Origin: Ectocarpus siliculosus
Lineage: Eukaryota; Sar; Phaeophyceae; Ectocarpales; Ectocarpaceae
Direction of reading: 5' to 3'
DNA: 13,212 nt
NCBI GenBank assembly: GCA_000310025.1
Contig: FN649018.1
Coordinates: 1-13,212 of the forward strand
In this document: positions 8,688 to 13,212 of the stretch, piece after piece
How the letters are laid out: every line of letters begins with the position of its first letter
How positions within the stretch are numbered: position 1 is the first letter of the stretch
The notes under the pieces: model-generated
The model's input: the letters and a program-made list of their open reading frames with translations, nothing else
What the model was told of the DNA's origin: nothing
Database searches by the model: none
Position numbers and translations under genes: made by a program

Positions 8688-8840
8688 GACTTCCTCCTCT
8701 TTTCCTTTCCCTTCGTCCCTCTTTTCCCTCTTTTCCTCCTCATTCTTCTTCTTTTCCTTTTCCTTCTTCTTCTTTTCCTTCTTTCCTTCTATCCTTTTTT
8801 TTTTTTTTTGTTCCTTCCCCCTCTTTTGTTTTTTTTGTCC
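8688..8840 (-). repeat. Long polypurine tract (plus strand: polypyrimidine) with T15
   Basis: About 150 bases are almost entirely C and T on the plus strand, with only a handful of purine interruptions and a T15 run near 8795-8809. On the coding strand of the adjacent pol it is a G/A tract beginning a few bases after the pol stop at 8845. LTR retroelements have a polypurine tract at exactly this place, used to prime plus-strand DNA synthesis, although normally only 10-20 nt long. It may be an expanded tract or an independent microsatellite. Such runs can adopt triplex (H-DNA) structure. Confidence 0.75.
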
Positions 8841-8844
8841 CGCA

Positions 8845-9420
8845 CTACATTAGCCCCCCTAAACGTTTCACGCTCCCCGACTGCATGTGCATCAAGAAAC
8901 ACCAACTATAGGCTGCTGGCTTCACGTCTGCACTATAGTTCTCTGGCTCCAACGCTACGTTGTTCCGCATTTCTAGGTCTACGAAGCCTATGTTGTACGG
9001 CCGGGGTTCATCTACTCTCCTCGATACCCCATGGATCACCCCCAACTGCCATCCTTCCCTCTCTGTACGTAAATAAATCTGTGCACCCTTCATCTCTACC
9101 GTGCGAAGCTCTGGCCCTCCTACCCACGTGGCTTTCAAGGCATACCCTGGAGGTACATACAGGGATTCCCGCGCGCGAGCTGCAGCGCGCAGGGCAGCTA
9201 GTTTGCGGAAGTCGCGGAACTGTTTATTGTCTACTCCTACTTGCGTTACCCCCTCCCCTAGCCAGTCCTGCTTAATTACCTCCCCGTACTGCTGCAAGTT
9301 CTGCTCTGTTTCCCAAGTGGTCTGCCTCTGCCCCTTCCAAACGGTCTCAAATTGTACTGCTAAACGTTTCCCCCAAATGCCCACTCTCCTGGTGTACCAC
9401 GTCCAACGCCCATGGTCTCA
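8845..9420 (-). pseudogene. pol: Ty3/gypsy pol C-terminus: chromodomain and C-terminal tail
   Basis: The frame is open from a TGA at about 9423 to the TAG at 8845. From the GTG at 9384 (179 residues), residues 1-45 match the chromodomain core: V-W-K-G at 15-18, T-W-E at 23-25 and N-L at 29-30, followed by a helix (residues 33-42). Chromodomains at the end of Ty3/gypsy integrases target insertion, often to modified histones. Residues about 88-165 form a second small beta-rich segment (R-E-G-W-x-L-G-x-I, then a conserved-looking aromatic/acidic pattern ending in W-C-F-L). It resembles the Tudor/chromo-like tails seen after chromodomains in some protist elements; this is inference. The start is not native, because the sequence should continue from integrase. 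The integrase core is missing upstream, and this segment is one frame away from the HHCC fragment. Confidence 0.75.
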
Positions 9421-10227
9421 AAAGAAAAGTTACGTACACCCGATGGGGCTCATCCCCTAACAGCCTCTCAAACTTCCCACTGTTCTGGTCTGCACTACGA
9501 CGGGGGGTGTCGGTGGGTTTCCATACCAACAGGGTGGCGTTTTCGAGCAGCCGTAGCACTTCACACTTATTAGCCAACGCCTTCACTCGAGCAAAATCAA
9601 TTTCTCCCTCATTGCCCATCACGGGGGCAAACTCACAATCTCCCCCCTCACTCAAACCAGACACATACTTGATCGCCACCGCAGCCAGGGGGTCATCTGC
9701 CTGAGCCCCGGCCCACTCGAGGTCGGTCTTGCTGTTCAACTTCTCCCCAAAGCGGGTGGCTGCTGCCGCTTGGGGTTCCGGCACCGGGGTTGCTCCCGCC
9801 GGGGGGGCACGCCGCCGAGGTGTTCTACTCCAGGAGCGCCGCGGTGACGGTGACCGGTGTCCGCAGCTGGGCGGGGAGGGCGCTGTTGGGGCGGCAGCGG
9901 CGGGGTCGGTGGGGTGTCCTCTCGCCGTTCTTGCGGCCGCCGCTGCTGTCCTCCGCTGGCCGGGGGCTGTCGCGGTGGGAGCGGCGACGAGGTCGTCGGC
10001 GTGCTGTCGTGCCTCGCGCGCGGCCGCCGCTGCCGTCCTTCGCTGGCCGGGGGCTGTCGCGGTGGGAGCGGCGGCGCGGTTGCCGGCGTGCTGTCGTGCC
10101 TCGCGCGCGGCCGCCGCTGTCGTCCTGTGCTGGCCGGGGGCTGTCAAGGCGGAGGCAGCGGCAAGGTCGTCGGCGTGCTGTTGTGCCTCTCTCGCGGCGG
10201 CCGCGGCCGTCCTGTGCTGGCCGGGGG
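9347..10227 (-). pseudogene. pol: pol: spacer repeats and integrase HHCC zinc-domain start
   Basis: This frame is open from 10552, but its protein-like part begins near 10227, where the upstream pol frame hands over. It starts with 29-residue repeats (P-G-Q-(H/R)-R-T-A5-R-E-A type), then a Pro/Arg-rich stretch. From about 9730 a globular-looking segment begins (E-K-L-N-S-K-T-D-L-E-W). It ends with L-L-R-P-W-A-L-D-V-V-H-Q-E-S-G-H-L-G, a good match to the first half of the integrase H2C2 zinc-binding domain. The stop comes ten codons after the first His of that motif, before the CxxC half. No DDE core follows. The region downstream is chromodomain in another frame, so an internal deletion joined the two near 9365-9380. 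Confidence 0.7.
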
Positions 10228-10240
10228 GCCGCCGCGACCG
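9905..10240 (-). repeat. Coding minisatellite, 87 bp (29 codons), about 3.8 copies
   Basis: The marker CTGGCCGGGGG starts at 9956, 10043, 10130 and 10217, exactly 87 apart each time. The unit preserves the pol frame and encodes a 29-residue Ala/Arg-rich, probably helical peptide. It lies in the spacer between RNase H and integrase. Copy identity is high, with scattered substitutions. Confidence 0.9.
10223..10228. other. G6 homopolymer at a pol frame change
   Basis: The copy of the 87-bp unit at 10217 has six G where the copies at 9956, 10043 and 10130 have five. The extra base coincides with the point where the RT/RNase H frame stops looking protein-like and the next frame starts. Confidence 0.7.
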
Positions 10241-11735
10241 TTGATTTGGCCCCGCTGCCGACGGATGTGCTCCCCCCACCCTCGCCGCCGAGGTGCGCGC
10301 AGTGGGCGTTCCCTGCGGGCGGGGGGGGGCGATCCCCCGCCGGCGCCGGCGCCGCGTCCCCCTTGGCCGTGACAGCCTTCCCCGGTGCCGGCGATTCCTC
10401 AACCCCCACATCCCGCGCCCGACTTGGCCTCCGCGCTGCCGCCGCCGTGGTGGAACGTGTTGATGGACGCGACGACCTGGTGACCACCCGTACATCCACA
10501 GGAAGGCCCTTGACGTCCCCCTCGGTGGCGGTGGCGCCGATCGGATGCCCACGGAGGATTAGCCCCGGCTGGTACTGCCCACTGAACGGTTGCAGACCGA
10601 CGGAAGGCACCGGGCTAAGGGGGTAGTGGGGAGGGCGGGAGGGCGATGGATTAATGGGTAACACCGAGGGACTCGGACGATGACGAGATATCCTAGTCAA
10701 CTCCGTCTGAACTCCCACCCACTCACGAGCCTCAACCTCTTCCGTGGCACACAACGTTACTGGTCTCATGTAACGATTTTTGGTGGGGCCACTACTGAGT
10801 GTGTTAGAGTCCGAGTTTAGCTTCCGCGTCGCTGTTCCGCTAGACCCAATAAAACAAACTTCGAGATCTCCTTCCTCTATCAACTTGCATTTGTCAAAAT
10901 CGTCTGCCGTTGGCGGCTGTGGTAGACGGGACAAAACATCCGCAACTTGGTTCTCTTTGTCCTTGCGATAGGACAGGGTGAACGAGTACGCCGATAAGAA
11001 ATCACACATGCGTTGAACGCGTGGTTTCTTTTCACCCATAGAAATAAACGATAGAAGCGGCTGGTGGTCGGTGAACGCTTCAAATGGAATACCATATAAA
11101 TAAACACGCAACTTCCTAATGGCCCACACCAACGCTCCACACTCTAGCGAGCTGACATCCCAGTTCGCTTCATTGGGTAGGGTCGATCTACTAATGTACA
11201 CTAGAGGACGGACGGTCCCATCCTCCTGCGGTTGTTCCAGTACCGCACCAAAACCAGCCATACTGGCATCGGTCGTAAGTCGGAATTTACGAGTGCCGTC
11301 GATGGCGGCGGCATAGTCGGGGAAAGCCAACACCTCGTAACTTGCTAGCTGGGCCAACACCGCTTTGGTCAGCTGTTTGTGATGTGCCGTAAACTTAAAG
11401 TGCACGTCCTTCTTGAGAAGGGCGGTCAGGTCCGTGACATTCCTCGCTAAATTGGGGAGAAATTTTCGTAGGTACGATACCGAACCTAACATGGACCTTA
11501 ACTCACTCTTAGTTTTGGGCATTTTCATCTTGGCAATCGCGTCTGTCTTTTTGGGATCCGGGTGCAAGCCAAAAGGGGTGATCAAGTGCCCCAGAAACGT
11601 AACCTCTGCCGAGCAGATGTGGGCCTTCTTGGGAGACAGCTTGAGGTCAAACTCCTTGAACCGCACCAATAACTCCCTCAACTGCACCACGTGCTCAGCG
11701 GCCGTGAGAGACGGCACACACTCACCTTCGCGGTC
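10228..11735 (-). pseudogene. pol: pol: RT thumb/connection and RNase H of a Ty3/gypsy element
   Basis: The frame opens after a TAG at about 11755 and stays open to 9825, but its protein-like part ends near 10228. Counted from the GTG at 11717: residues 20-60 have the RT motif L-K-L-S-P-K-K followed by F-L-G-H-L-I-T-P-x-G-L-x-P-D-P. Residues 60-100 are the thumb (L-R-S-M-L-G and Y-L-R-K-F-L-P-N). Residues 143-265 are RNase H, with catalytic D150 (T-T-D-A-S), E192 (L-E-C-G-A-L-V-W-A-I), D217 (F-T-D-H-Q-P-L) and D260 (Q-V-A-D-V-L-S-R). RNase H removes the RNA strand during reverse transcription. The fingers/palm with YxDD should precede residue 1 but are absent, replaced by unrelated spacer in another frame. 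After residue 270 the sequence becomes Ser/Pro-rich and then Ala/Arg-rich. No start codon is native. Confidence 0.92.
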
Positions 11736-12280
11736 TGATGGCTAGCACTCAAACATACCTCCCCTACCTTGAAGTCAACGACTTCCTGCATAAAACTACT
11801 CGGCAGCTCACTCCCCAAAGTATCGTGTGTAACTCTGCCCTTCCGCTGTTTGTTCCACACACTTAGGCTTGGAGCAACTCCATCCTCTACACCCATGACA
11901 TCTATCACCTGCTGTCCGTGTACCCTTGCCCTACGGCTTTTGTTTTTAGTCTTTCTCCTTTCCTTGTGCTCCCCCTCTACTAAATTAATCTGGGTCAGAG
12001 GGACCCTTGATGGAGGCGACGGAATCTTTTCTGCCCCTCCACCACTCTCTGGGATGGCTGTCGAAATCTCTACTACTTCCTCTCTACTCTGTATACACTG
12101 TTCCGCTGCTGTCGGTACTCCTGCGACCGCCGCGACTGACTGTGTAGCTGCTGCTGTGGCTGCTGCTACTGTTGGGGTGCCGGTTATCTCTGACAAATTT
12201 CGACGGGCAGAGGCTTTACCATGCGTTGGGGGAGGGCCGACCTGATTGTCTGCCCCCCCCCCCCGCTGTTCGGAAGCGGC
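11678..12280 (-). pseudogene. Gag-Pol spacer fragment, low complexity, family unknown
   Basis: Open for about 200 codons from a TAG at 12283-12281 to the stop at 11678, with no ATG in its first half. It starts with a Gly run encoded by the C12/G12 homopolymer, followed by an Ala/Thr/Val-rich stretch. A basic patch (K-E-R-R-K-T-K-N-K-S-R-R-A-R) and an acidic/hydrophobic end follow. The final part (V-D-F-K-V-G-E-V-C-L-S) faintly recalls the F-x-V-G-D-x-V-x-L-S motif of integrase C-terminal domains, but this is too short to call. The last residues, after about 11735, run into RT sequence read in the wrong frame, so the native part ends there. It presumably lay between Gag and Pol. Confidence 0.45.
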
Positions 12281-12381
12281 CTAGCTTTATCTGTGGGCTC
12301 GGCCTCAATTCCTACCTGGATTACGGCGCTCTGGGTAGTCCACTCGTGTGTGCGAGGAAGCGGGTGTGTCCTTTGCCCTTT
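12184..12381 (-). pseudogene. Short frame leading into the C12 run, Gag-Pol spacer
   Basis: A frame of 65 codons is open from a TAG at 12384-12382 to the TAA at 12184. Its upstream half (W-T-T-Q-S-A-V-I-Q-V-G-I-E-A-E-P-T-D) looks natural up to a Gly run at the homopolymer. Beyond it the frame at 11678-12280 looks the more natural one. This suggests that the two were one frame before the homopolymer changed length. Confidence 0.35.
12253..12264. other. C12 homopolymer at a frame change
   Basis: Twelve consecutive C on plus (G12 on the coding strand) encode glycines in the Gag-Pol spacer. The protein-like frame upstream differs from that downstream, consistent with slippage in the run. Confidence 0.6.
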
Positions 12382-12451
12382 CTAGTTCTATTCTGTTCTG
12401 TTTCTCTCTGAGAGGGGTTGGGTTTTGGTGTCGGGTCATGACTCCCGATCG

Positions 12452-12711
12452 CTACCCTGCCCCTCTTCTGGTTATCGCTCTGGATGGATACTCGCTGCAC
12501 CTCCAGGATTTCGCTCTGATTGGTACTCGCTGCACCTCCAGGATTTCGCTCTGGCTTGGTACTCGCTGCACCTCCAGGATTTGCTCTGTATGTAGATGCT
12601 CCCTACTGCTCCTACTCTCTCTGCTTCTGCTGTCCCTATTTTGTACACGTTTATCGGCGGGTGTTGCGGATGTCGACGGCCCCATGCTACTGGGGCTGCC
12701 TCCCTTAACCC
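12452..12711 (-). pseudogene. Ser/Arg-rich Gag-like fragment with 12-residue repeats
   Basis: The frame is open from a TAA at about 12714 to the TAG at 12452, with an ATG at 12685. It is Ser/Arg/Glu-rich and contains two copies of a 12-residue unit (E-I-L-E-V-Q-R-V-P type) encoded by the 35-36 bp repeats. The third copy is out of frame by one base. After the stop the same frame is open for a further 48 codons with charged, natural-looking sequence, so the stop may be a late mutation. Family unknown; its place suggests Gag or a Gag-Pol spacer. Confidence 0.35.
12485..12591. repeat. Three tandem copies of a 35-36 bp unit
   Basis: ACTCGCTGCACCTCCAGGAT recurs at 12490, 12525 and 12561, followed by TTCGCTCTG or TTGCTCTG. 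The 35-bp spacing between the first two copies breaks the codon phase that the 36-bp spacing keeps. Confidence 0.9.
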
Positions 12712-12767
12712 ATTACTGGTACCGATGCTGCCGCCGCCGGGAGGTGGTAACTCCCGGCGCCGAGATA

Positions 12768-12920
12768 CTAATGGCTCGAAGAATTAGATTTTTCGGCCTC
12801 TTCTCTACAGGCCCTCGCACGCTGGTAGTTTTTCTTGAGGGTTGCCAGCACGTCACGCCAGCGTTCCTCATCCTCCGGCGTCGGCGGACGCCAGCTCGTT
12901 GGCCACGGATACGTCACTGG
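12768..12920 (-). pseudogene. Gag-like helical fragment, frame-shifted
   Basis: Open from a TGA at 12923-12921 to the TAG at 12768. From about 12881 onward it reads a highly charged, clearly helical peptide (P-E-D-E-E-R-W-R-D-V-L-A-T-L-K-K-N-Y-Q). The composition is much more protein-like than the same DNA in other frames. It overlaps the end of the ORF at 12868-13212, which is one frame away and stops at 12868. The two are probably consecutive parts of one Gag. No family was recognised. Confidence 0.45.
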
Positions 12921-13212
12921 TCACCGTTGAGGGCCCAGAGAAGAGTGCCCCAACGCAGGGAGGGAAGGCCGTGGCGTCAGCAGCAGCCTCCGCGTCGTGG
13001 GGAGACGCAACCCCGTCGGCGCCAGACTGGTCCGGATGTCCAGGCGCGGGAGGGGCGGCGGCGATGGTGTCCAGCAGGTTGCCGAGGCCACGTGCGTGGA
13101 TGGCCTCGGTGATGCGGTACACCTGTTCCGCCTCCGTGAGAACAGGCCCGGTAGAAGCAGTCGATGACGCTGCAAGGAGATCCGGCGCGTAGGTGACGGC
13201 GCCGGGAGAAGC
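12868..13212 (-). pseudogene. Gag-like fragment, partial, runs off the window edge
   Basis: The frame is open from the window edge (in frame at 13212) to the TGA at 12868, 114 codons with no in-window start required. It contains a helical segment (T-E-A-E-Q-V-Y-R-I-T-E-A-I-H-A-R-G-L-G-N) followed by an Ala/Pro/Ser/Asp-rich stretch. Its position, just upstream of the other Gag-Pol fragments and in the same orientation, suggests the N-terminal region of the Ty3/gypsy Gag. The family was not recognised. Confidence 0.45.

Larger units (their letters stand above)
8845..13212 (-). mobile_element. Degraded Ty3/gypsy LTR retrotransposon (chromovirus-like)
   Basis: In order on the minus strand: Gag-like helical fragments, a low-complexity Gag-Pol spacer, RT thumb/connection, RNase H, a long spacer with a coding minisatellite, the integrase HHCC start, a chromodomain and a tail. 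The order of RT, RNase H, integrase and chromodomain is diagnostic for Ty3/gypsy rather than copia, where integrase precedes RT. The copy lacks the RT palm (YxDD), the protease and the integrase catalytic core, and changes frame at least four times. It cannot encode a working polyprotein. The 5' LTR would lie beyond 13212. No 3' LTR was identified left of 8690, where the minisatellites begin. Confidence 0.85.

Noticed and set aside
7818-9275. 485-codon plus-strand open frame
   Set aside because: It runs through the 85-bp array in shifting register, then a pyrimidine microsatellite, then antisense to pol. It is open only because the repeat lacks stops in all frames.
9790-10626. Plus-strand Arg/Gly-rich frame of 278 codons
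   Set aside because: It is antisense to the pol spacer and its minisatellite, and its composition reflects GC-rich repeats.
11690-11800. Integrase C-terminal (F-K-V-G-E-V-x-L-S) domain upstream of RT
   Set aside because: The match is one short motif in an unlikely position. It was noted in the feature but not called.
12348-13112. Plus-strand frame of 254 codons at the right end
   Set aside because: It is opposite the Gag-like fragments. It ends in Arg-rich low complexity and has no motif.
1-13212. tRNA genes (A/B box) and rRNA
   Set aside because: I saw no GGTTCGANNCC-type B box with a fitting A box on either strand, and no rRNA-like blocks.

Overview
The window is eukaryotic, repeat-rich DNA. 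The only clear protein homology is the pol gene of a Ty3/gypsy-type LTR retrotransposon, on the minus strand in the right third. Three long minisatellite arrays, a 15-nt T run, probable splice sites and the absence of operon-like gene packing also argue against a prokaryote. The host cannot be fixed from sequence alone. A gypsy pol ending in a chromodomain occurs in plants, fungi, algae and oomycete-like lineages, and the mixed composition with Ala/Arg-rich low complexity would suit an alga or similar protist. That is inference. All convincing coding signal is on the minus strand, so the layout below runs in reading direction, from high to low coordinates.

Right part (13212 to about 8690): a decayed Ty3/gypsy element. 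Gag-like or Gag-Pol spacer fragments lie in several frames between 13212 and 11678. They are followed by the RT thumb/connection and a complete-looking RNase H, with catalytic pattern D-E-D-D. Next comes an unusually long spacer of roughly 500 residues that contains an 87-bp in-frame coding minisatellite. The last parts are the beginning of the integrase HHCC zinc domain and then directly a chromodomain plus a C-terminal tail. The RT palm with its YxDD box and the integrase DDE core are absent, and the frame changes at both places. Two further frame changes coincide with homopolymers (C12 near 12253 and G6 near 10223). The element is therefore a dead, internally deleted copy. Immediately beyond the pol stop is a polypurine tract of about 150 nt (pyrimidines on the plus strand).

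Middle part (8680 to 6430): two unrelated tandem arrays, one of 82/85-bp units (about 10 copies) and one of 77/78-bp units (14 copies). Both show higher-order periodicity, of 3 and 5 units respectively. They carry many long open frames on both strands, which I regard as artefacts. The stretch from 6420 to 4644 has no supported gene.

Left part (4643 to 944): a Gag-like pair of coding segments of unknown family. The N-terminal half (4203-3436, possibly with a small upstream exon at 4643-4569) is a helical domain plus an Ala/Pro linker. The C-terminal half (1915-944) ends in two zinc-knuckle-like motifs, one a perfect CX2CX4HX4C. They may be one gene split by a segment of about 1.55 kb that carries a third tandem array (130-176 bp units, rich in TATCGA). 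Positions 1-943 hold nothing I can support. I found no rRNA, tRNA, CRISPR array or complete LTR pair.
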